Origin: Streptomyces ossamyceticus
GTDB taxonomy: Bacteria > Actinomycetota > Actinomycetes > Streptomycetales > Streptomycetaceae
NCBI RefSeq assembly: GCF_001418475.1
Contig: NZ_LIQX01000029.1
Location: 24,781 to 88,780 of the forward strand
Reading direction: 5' to 3'
DNA length: 64,000 nt
The position numbers and the translations under genes are program-made. Shown in pieces: positions 16,708 through 25,338 of the stretch. Numbering within the stretch: position 1 is the stretch's first letter; each line of letters opens with the position of its first letter. A model generated the notes under the pieces. It was not told the origin of the DNA and searched no databases. It saw only the letters and a list, made by a program, of their open reading frames with translations.

Positions 16708-17721
16708 TCATATCGTCGCGGGGCCGACCAGGGTGTTGGCGCCGGTGCGACCGGCGAAGTAGTCCTCGACGTTGGCGATCGTCGTGGCGGCGATCTGCTC
16801 AACGGCTTCCCGGGTGAAGTACGCCTGGTGCGAAGTGACCAGCACGTTGTTGAAGGTCATCAACCGGGCGAGACGCTCGTCGGTCATCACCTCCAGCGAC
16901 TTGTCGAGGAAGAAGAGTCCGGCCTCCTCCTCGTACACGTCCAGACCGACCCCCCTCAGCCGTCCCGCGCGCAGGGTGTCCAGCAGGGCGTCGGTGTCGA
17001 TCAGACCGCCCCGGCTGGAGTTGACCAGGAGCGCGTCGTCCTTCATCAGGGCGAGGGCGACCGCGTCGACCAGATGGTGAGTGCTCTCCATGAGCGGCAC
17101 GTGCAGGCTCACCAGGTCCGCCTCGGCGAACAGCTCCTCCCGTGAGACGTACCGCATGCCGAGCGCCAGGCAGTCGGGGTTCTCGGTGGCGTCCCAGCCC
17201 AGCAGCCGCATGCCGAAGCCGTGGGCGATCCGGGCGAACGCGGTGCCGATCTTGCCGGTGCCGACGACACCGGCGGTCCGGCCGTGCAGATCGCGGCCCA
17301 TCAGTCCGGCCAGCCTGAAGTCGAACTCCCGGGTGCGATGGGCGGCCCGGACGATGCGCCGGTCGACGGCCAGGGCCAGCGCCCAGGCGAACTCGGCCAC
17401 CGCGTACGGGGAGTAGGAGGAGACGCGGGCCACCGTCAGGCCCAGTTCCCCGGCCGCCGTCAGGTCGATGTTGTTGTAGCCGGTGGCACGCTGGGCGATC
17501 ATGCGGGTGCCGCCCGCCGCCAGGGTGCGCAGCACTGCCGCGTCCAGGGTGTCGTTGACGCCGCAGAGGACGACGTCGTGGCCGTCGGCGGTCGGGGCGG
17601 TGTCCTGGTCCAGGAACAGTGACAGGCAGCGCAGCCGGTGCCGGTCGGCGAACGCCCGGTCGAAGGCCGCCCGCAGCAGGGGTTCCTCGTCCGACTGGAC
17701 GCCGTACGCCACGATCTCCAC
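16708..17721 (-). CDS. D-2-hydroxyacid dehydrogenase, fermentative D-lactate dehydrogenase type
   Basis: A 337-residue NAD-dependent dehydrogenase. The Rossmann motif GTGKIG is in VVGTGKIGTAFARI. The catalytic Arg is in NSSRGGLIDT and the His in LVTSHQAYFT. The sequence GYNNIDLTAAGELGLTVARV and the stretch YEEEAGLFF match LdhA-type D-lactate dehydrogenases rather than phosphoglycerate dehydrogenases. It should reduce pyruvate to D-lactate, regenerating NAD+ when respiration stops. GTG 17721 is chosen because GGAGGAAAG lies upstream. It belongs functionally with the pyruvate formate-lyase and alcohol dehydrogenase genes further along. Confidence 0.88.
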   Translation of the reverse strand: MEIVAYGVQSDEEPLLRAAFDRAFADRHRLRCLSLFLDQDTAPTADGHDVVLCGVNDTLDAAVLRTLAAGGTRMIAQRATGYNNIDLTAAGELGLTVARVSSYSPYAVAEFAWALALAVDRRIVRAAHRTREFDFRLAGLMGRDLHGRTAGVVGTGKIGTAFARIAHGFGMRLLGWDATENPDCLALGMRYVSREELFAEADLVSLHVPLMESTHHLVDAVALALMKDDALLVNSSRGGLIDTDALLDTLRAGRLRGVGLDVYEEEAGLFFLDKSLEVMTDERLARLMTFNNVLVTSHQAYFTREAVEQIAATTIANVEDYFAGRTGANTLVGPATI

Positions 17722-17963
17722 GTGCTTTCCTCCCATGAGGCGAGTGATCACTCCTCCCACCGTAGGGCGAGACGGTCGCTGTGACGGGCCCGGCGGCTCC
17801 GGGCGTCCGGACGGCCGCCGCCCTGTGCGCCGGTGAGGGCGGCGGCCGTGGCGCGAGTCCTCCTGCTCTCCCCTGTCAGGAGGGCTCGCTGGGCGCCCTC
17901 GCGACCGCTGCGGCACACGGGTGCGTGCCCGCCGGCGAGCAGCCGCGAGGGGTGGCTGGGGTG

Positions 17964-17998
17964 CCGGCCCTCCGCCCCGTCGGGCGGCGGAGGGCCGG
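17964..17998. terminator. terminator of the Usp-Usp-flavodoxin operon
   Basis: CCGGCCCTCCGCC (17964-17976) pairs with GGCGGAGGGCCGG (17986-17998) around a 9-base loop. It lies in the 312-bp gap after the flavodoxin gene. The rest of 17722-18033 shows no gene. Confidence 0.75.
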
Positions 17999-18033
17999 TC
18001 CGGTGGACGGTCGGCGGAGGGCCGTGGTGGTGC

Positions 18034-18558
18034 TCACCCTGCGGCGCGGCTCCCTCCCGGCGCGACGCCCGTGAGTTCCGCCGCCAGGCCGGCGGCCCAT
18101 GCCCGGATCGCGGGGAAGTCACGGAAGTCCCCGCCCTTCCCGGACCGGAGGATCATGCCGGCGACCCACCCCTTGGCCCCTTCCTCCAGGCAGCCGCCGA
18201 AGGTGACGTGGCCGTTGGCGCCGAGGCGGACCATGGCCTTGCGCACTCCGGGGACGGGCGGGATGTCACGTTCCGAGGCGGAGGGGTCGAGGGGGCCGCT
18301 GCTGAACAGCCACAGGGGGCGTTCGGCGAGGGCGTGACGGTGCCGGCGCAGGAGGCGCCGGGCGTCCTTGTGCCAGCGTCCCGCGTAGAGCGCGCCGCCG
18401 ACGACGACCGCGTCGTACGGCGCGAGGCTCGCCACGGAGGGGGCCGGGAGTGCCTCGGCGGTGAGTCCCGCCTCGTTGAGGGCGTCCGCGACGGTCTCGG
18501 CGATCCTCGCGGTGGATCCGTTGGTCGTTCCATAGGCGACCAGCACGCGGGTGGACAT
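18034..18558 (-). CDS. flavodoxin-domain protein (HemG-like)
   Basis: A 174-residue FMN-binding flavodoxin-like protein. The phosphate loop YGTTNGSTARIAE lies at residues 9-21, and YDAVVVGGALYAG and LWLFSSGPL follow the fold. This form resembles menaquinone-linked protoporphyrinogen oxidase HemG and related flavodoxin-like stress proteins. The exact electron partner is unknown. It is the last gene of an operon with two Usp genes (41-bp gap). Confidence 0.87.
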   Translation of the reverse strand: MSTRVLVAYGTTNGSTARIAETVADALNEAGLTAEALPAPSVASLAPYDAVVVGGALYAGRWHKDARRLLRRHRHALAERPLWLFSSGPLDPSASERDIPPVPGVRKAMVRLGANGHVTFGGCLEEGAKGWVAGMILRSGKGGDFRDFPAIRAWAAGLAAELTGVAPGGSRAAG

Positions 18559-18599
18559 GTGGTCCGCCTCCTCTCGGAAGCCGTGGTGGGTGCGCGGTG

Positions 18600-19493
18600 T
18601 CAGTCGTCGTGCGCCCCGTGGGGGACGACGGCGACCGGGCAGGCGGCGTGGTGGAGCGCGGTGTGGGCGACGCGGCCGAGTTGGAGCCCCACGCGGTGCT
18701 CCGGGCGGCGCCGGGCCCCGACGACCAGCAGGTCGGCATCGGCAGAGGCGTCCAGCAGCACCTTGCGGGCGGGGCCCTCGGCGGTGCGCCGGTGCACCCG
18801 TACGGTCGGGTACTGGGCGGCCACGTCGTCGAGCGTGGCCTCCAGGGTCTCGGCGGCGCGCTGTTCGTGCAGACGGGCGGGTTCGCCCGCGAGCAGGGGG
18901 TGGTCGGTGGTCTCGTGCGCGGGGCACCGCCAGGCGCGTACGGCCTCCAGTACGGCGCCCCGGCGCTCCGCCTCCTCGAAGGCGAAGCGGACGGCCTCGG
19001 CACCGTGGGCCTCCTCACCGACGCCCAGCAGGATCCGGCCGTGCGTCACCGGCCGCGGCTGCCCGTCGGGGTGGCCGCGCAGCACGACCACGGGGCAGGT
19101 GGCGTACGCGGCGACGCCCAGGCTGACGGAGCCGAGCAGGAACTCGGCGATGCCGCCGCGCCCCCGCGCGCCGAGGACCAGTGCGGCGGCCTCCCGTCCC
19201 TCCCGGACCAGCGCGTACTCCGGCTCCTCCGGGGCGATCAGGGTGGTCACCTTCACGTCCGGGCGGCGGTCGCTCACCCGCCGGGCGGCGGCGTCGACGA
19301 TGTCCTCGGCGAGTGTCTCCTCGGACGGTTTGCCGAGGTCCTCGGCGAGCGCGGCGCCTTCGTAGCGCTGCCACAGCGAGGCGTGCACCAGTCGCAGCGG
19401 CACCCCGCGCAGGGCGGCCTCGTCGGCCGCCCAGTCGACGGCCCGCAGGCTGGGTGCGGAGCCGTCGACTCCGACGACCAGGGGACGTTCCAT
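18600..19493 (-). CDS. universal stress protein, tandem two-domain
   Basis: A 297-residue protein with two Usp domains, each with the ATP-binding motif G-2x-G-9x-G(S/T) near its end (VLGARGRGGIAEFLLGSVS and VVGARRRPEHRVGLQLGRVA). The second copy is degenerate. The start MERPLVVGVDGSAPS is canonical. Forty base pairs separate it from the upstream Usp gene, so they are probably co-transcribed from the promoter near 20500. Usp proteins of this kind are typical members of DosR-type regulons. Confidence 0.92.
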   Translation of the reverse strand: MERPLVVGVDGSAPSLRAVDWAADEAALRGVPLRLVHASLWQRYEGAALAEDLGKPSEETLAEDIVDAAARRVSDRRPDVKVTTLIAPEEPEYALVREGREAAALVLGARGRGGIAEFLLGSVSLGVAAYATCPVVVLRGHPDGQPRPVTHGRILLGVGEEAHGAEAVRFAFEEAERRGAVLEAVRAWRCPAHETTDHPLLAGEPARLHEQRAAETLEATLDDVAAQYPTVRVHRRTAEGPARKVLLDASADADLLVVGARRRPEHRVGLQLGRVAHTALHHAACPVAVVPHGAHDD

Positions 19494-19533
19494 CGGTGGT
19501 CCTCCTCGGATGGTGGGGAGCGCGGGCGCCCCG

Positions 19534-20439
19534 TCAGGGGTGGGCGATCACGGCCACGGGGGCGGTGGAGTGGTGCAGGACGGCATGGGTGACGGGACCG
19601 ATGTGCGTGCCGAGGGGGCTACGGCGGACACGGCGGCCGACGACCACGAGGGACGCCTCGCGGGAGGCCTCGACGATGTGGTGGGCGGGGCTGCCCCAGC
19701 GGCACACCTCGGTCACGTCGACGTCGGGGAACTTCACCTGCCACGGCCTGAGCACCTCGGTCAGGGCGGTGACCTGGTTGGTGCGCAGCTCGGGGCCGAG
19801 TTCCGGGTCGGCGGGGATGGCGTAGGCGTAGTAGGGCGGCGGGTTCCAGCCGTTGACGACCCGCAGGGCGGTTCCGCGGCGGGAGGCCGCGTCGAAGGCG
19901 AACTCGATCACGGTGTCGTGCGGGTTCTCGGTGTCGATGCCGAGGACGACGGGCCGGAAGGGGGTGGCGGCCGACGGGATGCCGACCGGGTCGGCCTGGT
20001 GCTCGTCGGCGGCCTGTTCCCCGGCGCGGACGAGGACGACCGGCTGCTCGGCGTGCGCGACGACCATCTGGCCGACGGAGCCCACCAGGAAGCCGCCGAT
20101 GCCGCTGAGCCCCCGGGAGCCGAGGACGAGCAGCGCGGCGTCCTTCGCCACGCGGGGCAGGACCTCTCCGGGTCGGCCGCTGATCTGTTCCACAGTCACG
20201 TTCACGCCGGGATGCCGCAGCCGCAGCCCCTCGGCCGCCTCGCGCGGGATGCGCTCGCTCCAGTGCTGGAGTGTCTCGGCGGCGAGCAGCGGTGCCTGGG
20301 CAATGGGGTCGGGTACCGGTTCCCAGACGTGGACGAGGGTCAGCGGCAGGTCCCGCAGCTTCGCCTCGCGGGCCGCCCACTCGGCGGCGGCCCGGCTCTC
20401 CGCCGAACCGTCGAGCCCTACGACAACGGTGTTCACCAT
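19534..20439 (-). CDS. universal stress protein, tandem two-domain
   Basis: A 301-residue two-domain Usp. Domain 1 begins MVNTVVVGLDGSAES and carries VLGSRGLSGIGGFLVGSVG. Domain 2 begins PVVLGIDTENPHD and ends VVVGRRVRRSPLGTHIGPVT, close to the ATP-binding consensus. ATG 20439 has GGAGG upstream. First gene of the Usp-Usp-flavodoxin operon, with two DosR-like boxes 63-96 bp before the start. Confidence 0.93.
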   Translation of the reverse strand: MVNTVVVGLDGSAESRAAAEWAAREAKLRDLPLTLVHVWEPVPDPIAQAPLLAAETLQHWSERIPREAAEGLRLRHPGVNVTVEQISGRPGEVLPRVAKDAALLVLGSRGLSGIGGFLVGSVGQMVVAHAEQPVVLVRAGEQAADEHQADPVGIPSAATPFRPVVLGIDTENPHDTVIEFAFDAASRRGTALRVVNGWNPPPYYAYAIPADPELGPELRTNQVTALTEVLRPWQVKFPDVDVTEVCRWGSPAHHIVEASREASLVVVGRRVRRSPLGTHIGPVTHAVLHHSTAPVAVIAHP

Positions 20440-20501
20440 GGTTCTGCCTCCTGAACGGGGGGTGTGCTCCCAGCCTCGTGCCGCGGGGGCCGGTGGTGGA
20501 G

Positions 20502-20535
20502 GGGCCGCAAGTCCCCGGCAGGGGCCGAACGTCCC
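20502..20535. promoter_or_regulatory. paired DosR-like boxes, Usp/SulP divergent promoter
   Basis: GGGCCGCAAGTCCC (20502-20515) and GGGCCGAACGTCCC (20522-20535) both fit GGGnCn-nn-nGnCCC and start exactly 20 bp apart. They lie between the Usp operon and the SulP gene and could serve both. Confidence 0.65.
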
Positions 20536-20617
20536 TGCTGCGACCGGTTCCGCTGTGGGGCTCGCGTCCGGGCCTGTCCGCGGTGGATGCTGATCTCCAC
20601 GCGGTGGAGGGAGGCCC

Positions 20618-22333
20618 ATGGTCCAGGGCTCGGGCAGACGGCACGTTCCGGAGTGGCGCCGCCTGGCTCCCGGGCTCGGCACGCTCCTCGGCTATCGGCG
20701 GGCGTGGCTGAGGGGCGACGTCCTGGCCGGGGTGACGGTCGCCGCGTATCTGGTGCCGCAGGTGATGGCGTACGCGGGGGTGGCGGGGCTGCCGCCGGTC
20801 GTCGGGCTGTGGGCGATCCTGCCGGCCCTGGCCGCGTACGCGCTGCTCGGCTCGTCACGGCTGCTGTCGGTGGGCCCGGAGTCGACGACGGCGCTGATGA
20901 CGGCGACGGTGGTGGCTCCTCTCGCCGCCGGGGACCCGGACCGGTACGCGGCCCTGGCGGCGACGCTCGCGATCACGGTGGGCCTGTTGTGCGTGGTGGC
21001 GCGTCTGGCGCGGCTCGGCTTCGTGGCGGACCTGCTGTCCCGGCCGGTGCTGATCGGCTATCTGGCGGGCGTGGCGCTGATCATGACGGTGGACCAGTTG
21101 CCCAAGCTCACGGGGGTCGACACGACGGGGTCCTCGTTCTTCGCGCAGCTGGGGTCGTTCCTCGGGAACCTGCCGGAGGCGCACACGGCGACCGTCGTGT
21201 TCTCCGCCGTCGCGCTGGCCGTCCTCTTCAGCGCCGCCCGGTACGTCCGGGCCGTTCCCGGCCCCCTGCTGGTGCTGGTCCTGGGCACGGCGGCCGTCGC
21301 CGCCTTCGGGCTGGACGACCGGTACGGCATCGAGGTGATCGGTGACGTGCCGATCGGCCTGCCCGGGTTCTCCTCGCCGGACCTGAGTGAGCTGCCGCGG
21401 CTGGTGCTGCCCGCGCTGGGGGTGCTCCTCGTCGGCTACACCGACTTCATCCTCACCGCGCGGGCCTTCACCGACCGCGACGGCGAGGAGGCGCTCGACG
21501 CCGACCAGGAGTTCCTCGCTCTGGGTGCCGCCAACCTCGGGGCGGGTGCGCTGAGCGGCTTCCCGGTGAGCAGCAGCGCCAGCCGTACCGCGCTCGCATC
21601 CTCCGCGGGTGCCCGCAGCCAGGCGTACTCGCTGGTCGCCGGGGTGGCGGTGCTGGCGGTCCTGCTCTTCCTCAGCCCGCTGCTGTCCCGCACGCCGAGG
21701 GCCGTCCTGGGCGTCCTCGTCGTGTACGCGGCCGTCCGCATGATCGACCTGGCGGGTTTCCGCAGGCTCGCGTCGTTCCGCAGGCGGGAGCTGCTGCTGG
21801 CCCTCGGCTGCCTCGCCGGGGTCCTCGCCCTCGACATCCTGTACGGGGTGCTCGTCGCCGTCGGCCTGTCGATCGCGGAGCTGCTGACCCGGGTGGCGCG
21901 TCCGCACGACGCCGTCCTGGGGCTGGTGCCCGGGGTGGCCGGCATGCACGACATCGACGACTACCCGAACGCCCGGACCATCCCCGGCCTGCTGGTGTAC
22001 CGCTACGACTCCCCGCTGTTCTTCGCCAACGCGGAGGATTTCCGCCGCCGTGCCCTGGCCGCGGTGGACGAGCAGGAGGACCCGGTGCGCTGGTTCGTCC
22101 TCAACACCGAGGCGAACGTCGAGGTCGACATCACCGCCCTGGACGCCGTGGACGAGCTGCGCCGTGAACTGACCCGGCGGGGCGTCGTCCTCGCGCTCGC
22201 CCGCGTCAAACAGGACCTGATGGACGACCTGAGGGCCTACGGCCTCGCGGAGTCCATCGGCGCCGACCGGATCTTCCCCACGCTGCCGACGGCCGTGGCC
22301 GCGTACCGGGAGTGGGGCGGTGACGGGGGCTGA
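20618..22333 (+). CDS. SulP family anion permease with STAS domain
   Basis: A 571-residue transporter. About 10-12 hydrophobic segments cover residues 30-420. The SulP signature region is near AAYLVPQVMAYAGVAGLPPVVGLW. The cytoplasmic STAS domain is residues ~445-560 (LVYRYDSPLFFANAEDF ... WFVLNTEANVEVDITALDAV). The family moves sulfate, bicarbonate or other anions with H+ or Na+; substrate is open. GGAGGG before ATG supports the start. A second SulP gene begins at 62925. Confidence 0.92.
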   Translation: MVQGSGRRHVPEWRRLAPGLGTLLGYRRAWLRGDVLAGVTVAAYLVPQVMAYAGVAGLPPVVGLWAILPALAAYALLGSSRLLSVGPESTTALMTATVVAPLAAGDPDRYAALAATLAITVGLLCVVARLARLGFVADLLSRPVLIGYLAGVALIMTVDQLPKLTGVDTTGSSFFAQLGSFLGNLPEAHTATVVFSAVALAVLFSAARYVRAVPGPLLVLVLGTAAVAAFGLDDRYGIEVIGDVPIGLPGFSSPDLSELPRLVLPALGVLLVGYTDFILTARAFTDRDGEEALDADQEFLALGAANLGAGALSGFPVSSSASRTALASSAGARSQAYSLVAGVAVLAVLLFLSPLLSRTPRAVLGVLVVYAAVRMIDLAGFRRLASFRRRELLLALGCLAGVLALDILYGVLVAVGLSIAELLTRVARPHDAVLGLVPGVAGMHDIDDYPNARTIPGLLVYRYDSPLFFANAEDFRRRALAAVDEQEDPVRWFVLNTEANVEVDITALDAVDELRRELTRRGVVLALARVKQDLMDDLRAYGLAESIGADRIFPTLPTAVAAYREWGGDGG

Positions 22334-22376
22334 GACGGGGCCGGAGAACGCCGGGCTCTGCCGCGCGGGCCCCGTC
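22334..22376. terminator. terminator after the SulP gene
   Basis: GACGGGGCC (22334-22342) pairs with GGCCCCGTC (22368-22376); the 25-base loop also contains smaller pairings. It starts immediately after the SulP stop. Confidence 0.6.
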
Positions 22377-22638
22377 CAGGCGGGCCGGTGCCGATCCGCA
22401 GGGCGGCACCACCGGCGAGGGCATGCATGCATCCATCTCGGCACCCTGGGCCTCGTCCGGCGCGGGCGCGATCGCCCTCGGCGTCGGCCTCGGCCTCGGC
22501 CTCCAGGATCCGGTCGAGGCGCCGGATGTCGCCGTACCGTCTGCGGTACTCGAGCCGGTCCGGTTCGGCGAGATCCCCGCACCCTCGAACCGGCTGATGA
22601 CGCCGCTGTGGAAGGGCACATGCAGGGTGCGTGACACG
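22377..22638 (-). other. gap with a degenerate coding-like fragment
   Basis: Around 22450-22570 the minus strand reads LAEPDRLEYRRRYGDIRRL followed by DRILEAEAEADAEGDRAR. It has strong third-position G/C bias but no intact start, and an apparent frame switch upstream. It may be the remains of a small helical protein. I do not recognise the family. Confidence 0.3.
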
Positions 22639-22875
22639 TCATCCCAGCGTCGAGTTCACCGCCGTCCAGGCCGCGGTCCGCTCGGCCGGTTCGCGGCGGG
22701 GCTGCGGGGTTCCCCAGCCGGCGGCGTAGGTGCCCGGGTAGCGCATGCCGTCGGCGGCGCATTCGGGCAGGGCCCCTCGGGTGGCGAAGCAGCCGTAGCC
22801 GAGGGTGCACGGCGGCTCCCTCAGCCGCTCGTCGGCGGCCTCGTAGCCCTCGCACTCCCCTGTCCAGCCGGTCAC
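22639..22875 (-). CDS. small four-cysteine protein of unknown function
   Basis: A 78-residue frame starting GTG 22875. Third codon positions are almost all G or C, which argues for real coding. Cysteines are at 8, 23, 29 and 39 (TGECEGYE, PPCTLGYGC, LPECAADG). There is no signal peptide or membrane segment in this reading. It lies 71 bp beyond the VKOR-like gene in the same direction and so may be the third gene of that redox operon. I do not recognise the family; the start is uncertain. Confidence 0.5.
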   Translation of the reverse strand: MTGWTGECEGYEAADERLREPPCTLGYGCFATRGALPECAADGMRYPGTYAAGWGTPQPRREPAERTAAWTAVNSTLG

Positions 22876-22946
22876 TCCGCCCTTACCGAAGAGAGCGGGG
22901 CTCGCGTCCGTCGGGACGGCGCGGGGGTGCCGGGCGGCCCGGCCGG

Positions 22947-23588
22947 TCAGGCGAGCAGGGCCTGCCAGTGGGTCCAGAACCGGGTCGCGATGAGCATCCC
23001 GATCAGGGCGTACCAGGTGACGGGGACCGCCCAGTGGAATTCCCAGGCGGCGGCGACGAGTTGGCGCGGTGCGCGGATGATGCCGTGGCGGAGGTTGTGG
23101 ACGGTCGTGTACCAGAACATGGCGATGGTGGCGGCCCACACGAGCATGCACCACAGGCAGAGCGCGCCGATGTCGTACAGCGCCTGCGTCATGAGCCACA
23201 TGCTGAAGACCACCCCGCCGAGGGTGCCGGCGTTGAGACCGAGCCAGTACCAGCGCCGGTAGCGGGCCCCCGCCAGCAGCCCGAACCCGATGCCGGTGAC
23301 GACGCCGAAGGCGATCAGGCCGATCACCGGGTTGGGGAAGCCGAACACGGCCGCCTGCTCGCTGCGCATCACGCTCGTGCAGGACACCACGGGGCTGAGG
23401 CTGCACGGAGGCACGTACGAGGCGTTCTCCAGCAGCCGGAACTTGTCGACGGTGATGACGAAGGAACCCAGGAGCCCGAGCGCCCCCGTGATCACGAGGA
23501 GCCAGGCGAAGGCGGGCCGGGCTCCCGTCCGCGAGCCGTCGCCCCGCAGCGGGGCGTCCTGGCCGGGCGTGAGACTCGTCGTGCTCAC
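22947..23588 (-). CDS. vitamin K epoxide reductase (VKOR) family membrane protein
   Basis: A 213-residue membrane protein with about five helices. The redox-active CxxC is CLWC in DIGALCLWCMLVW. The loop cysteine pair is in YVPPCSLSPVVSCTSV. VKOR proteins reoxidise DsbA-like thiol oxidants at the outer membrane face using menaquinone. No thioredoxin-like domain is fused, unlike many actinobacterial forms. Its GTG overlaps the stop of the SLOG gene by four bases (GTGA), so the two are translationally coupled. Confidence 0.9.
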   Translation of the reverse strand: MSTTSLTPGQDAPLRGDGSRTGARPAFAWLLVITGALGLLGSFVITVDKFRLLENASYVPPCSLSPVVSCTSVMRSEQAAVFGFPNPVIGLIAFGVVTGIGFGLLAGARYRRWYWLGLNAGTLGGVVFSMWLMTQALYDIGALCLWCMLVWAATIAMFWYTTVHNLRHGIIRAPRQLVAAAWEFHWAVPVTWYALIGMLIATRFWTHWQALLA

Positions 23589-24160
23589 CTTGCACCGCCC
23601 TTCACCGCGCGGGCAGCCGCGCGGGGCATGGCCGCAGGGCGGGTGTCCGCCTGTGCGGTCGACGTGTCGGGGGCGTCCGCCGGTGTCGCCCTGCGGGTGG
23701 CGCCGGCCGGCCAGACGACCTCGACGGGGATGCCGCGGGACCGGGCGAACGCCACCAGGTGAGCGGTGGCGTCCGTGCCGTTGGACGGCGAACCGTCCCA
23801 GACCGCGTACACCCTCCGGCCGGCCGCGACGACACGTTCGTCGGCGCTCACGCGGGCGTCGCGGTCGGCGGGGTCGAAGCCCAGCAGCCGGACCTCCTCG
23901 GCCAGCATCAGCAGTTCCGCGGCCCCCGACCGATCGGGCTCGGGCAGGACGGCGGGCACGGCGCGCTGCGTCGGCAGCAGCACCACCAGCCTCCGGCCCG
24001 CCGCGCGCGCCGCCCGCCCGAACGCCAGGGGCACCCCGGCCCCGGCGCGCACGAGCCCGGCGGCGCCGTCGCTCAGCCGGTCCAGGTGGTCCCGTAGTTC
24101 GGTCTGCACCAACTCCAGCGCGGGCGCGGTCAGATCCGCGTGCCCCACCGCGACGATCAC
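23585..24160 (-). CDS. SLOG-like Rossmannoid protein of unknown function
   Basis: A 191-residue soluble protein. It begins VIVAVGHADLTAPAL and has the stretch AAGLVRAGAGVPLAFGRAA and RRVYAVWDGSPSNGTDATAH. These resemble SLOG-superfamily nucleotide-binding domains (GHRDL start, late WDG...GGTAD motif). A/P-rich residues 160-191 look disordered. The GTG at 24160 has GGGGAGGG upstream; ATG 24217 is possible. It is coupled by a GTGA overlap to the VKOR-like gene and preceded by a DosR-like box. Catalytic or sensing role unknown. Confidence 0.65.
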   Translation of the reverse strand: MIVAVGHADLTAPALELVQTELRDHLDRLSDGAAGLVRAGAGVPLAFGRAARAAGRRLVVLLPTQRAVPAVLPEPDRSGAAELLMLAEEVRLLGFDPADRDARVSADERVVAAGRRVYAVWDGSPSNGTDATAHLVAFARSRGIPVEVVWPAGATRRATPADAPDTSTAQADTRPAAMPRAAARAVKGGAR

Positions 24161-24257
24161 CGCTCGCCCTCCCCAGCCGTCCTCTTGCCGGACATGCGTG
24201 TCCTTCCGCCTCAACAACCGATGGGATGCAGTGAAGCCCGCGCCGATCGCTCACGGG

Positions 24258-24275
24258 TAGGGCCGAACGGACCTA
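24258..24275. promoter_or_regulatory. DosR-like box before the SLOG-VKOR operon
   Basis: GGGCCGAACGGACC (24260-24273) fits the box with one mismatch, inside the wider symmetry TAGG...CCTA. It lies about 100 bp before the chosen SLOG start. Confidence 0.5.
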
Positions 24276-24423
24276 CGGACAGGGCGATTCCGCCCTGGTC
24301 GCGTGGCGTGCGGGGAGGTGGGGGAGCGAGCGGGAGGCGCGGAGGCGACGAGGAGAAACGGCGGGGAGCGGCAGGAAGCCGGGGGCTTCGTCTCGCCAGG
24401 GGCGGCAGGTGGCGGTAGGGCCG

Positions 24424-24800
24424 GGGCGGTTCCGTCCCACCGGGAACGGCGCCGAGCCGCTTCGCCCCGCCGGGGGGCGGCAGGTAGCCGTACGGCCGGG
24501 CGGTTCCGTTCCGCCGGGAGCGGGGCCTGGTGTCCCGCCGAGGGGCGACAGGGAGCCGCGTAGCCGGGGCGGTTCCGTTCCGTCGGGAGCAGCGCCGGGC
24601 GGCATCGCCCCGCCGAGGGCCCGCAGGGAACCGCACAGCCAAGCAGATCCGAACCACCAGGAACGGCGCCGGGCACCATCGCCCCGCCGAGGGCCGCAGG
24701 GAACCGCACAGCCAAGCAGATCCGTCCCGCCGGGAGCGGGGCCGGGTGGCTTCGTTCCGCCGGGAGCGGGGCCCGGCGGTTCCGTCCCGCCGGGGCGGCC
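24424..24800. repeat. degenerate GC-rich repeat array, about seven copies
   Basis: A ~29-bp motif close to GGCGGTTCCGTCCCGCCGGG, followed by agcgggGCC, recurs near 24424, 24498, 24566, 24642, 24715, 24746 and 24776. Many copies contain GTTCC...GGGAAC-type self-complementarity. Longer stretches are also shared (AACCGCACAGCCAAGCAGAT occurs twice, near 24629 and 24700). All six frames stay open only because of composition. It fills most of the gap 24276-24879. Confidence 0.75.
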
Positions 24801-24879
24801 GGGTCCGCGCATACGTCGGCGCCGGCCACCGGGCAGGCGGCCGGCGCCGACGAGGACGCGTCTCAGGGGTGGGGCGGAG

Positions 24880-25338
24880 TCACTGGCCGGGCCTGATGCG
24901 GCCACGCCAGGCTCCGGACTCGCCGCCGCGCTTCTCCATGTACTCCTTGAAGCGCCGCATGTCGCCCTTCACACGCCGGTCGATCATGCCCAGCATGTCG
25001 CCCGCCTTCTCGATGCCGCTGGGCTCGATGTCCATGACGAGCTCCACCCGGGTGTGCGTGTCGTCCAGGCGCTCGAAGTGGACCGTGCCCTTCTGCCTGC
25101 TGTCACCCGTGGTCGTGCGCCATGTGATCCGCTCGTCCGGAAGCTGGTCGACGATCTCGGTGTCGAACTCGCGCTTCACCCCACCGATCTTGGTCGTCCA
25201 GTGGTTGTGGCGGTCGTCGAGCTGCCGGACCTCCTCGACCCCTTCCATGAACTGCGGGAACTCCTCGAACTGGGTCCACTGGTTGTAAGCGGTGTGGACG
25301 GGGACCTCGACTTCCACCGCTTCCTTGACCGTGCTCAT
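24880..25338 (-). CDS. SRPBCC (START-like cyclase/dehydrase) protein
   Basis: A 152-residue helix-grip protein. It starts MSTVKEAVEVEVPVHTAYNQ and has WTQFEEFPQFMEGVEEV and a C-terminal long helix with KGDMRRFKEYMEKRG. The family binds hydrophobic ligands; close relatives are often annotated as cyclase/dehydrase or stress-linked SRPBCC proteins. GAGGTC upstream supports ATG 25338. Ligand unknown. Confidence 0.88.
   Translation of the reverse strand: MSTVKEAVEVEVPVHTAYNQWTQFEEFPQFMEGVEEVRQLDDRHNHWTTKIGGVKREFDTEIVDQLPDERITWRTTTGDSRQKGTVHFERLDDTHTRVELVMDIEPSGIEKAGDMLGMIDRRVKGDMRRFKEYMEKRGGESGAWRGRIRPGQ

Noticed and set aside
22947..24160. SLOG protein as part of a CBASS/Thoeris-type defence system
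   Set aside because: No TIR, nucleotidyltransferase, nuclease or pore effector is adjacent; the VKOR partner and DosR-like box point to redox stress.
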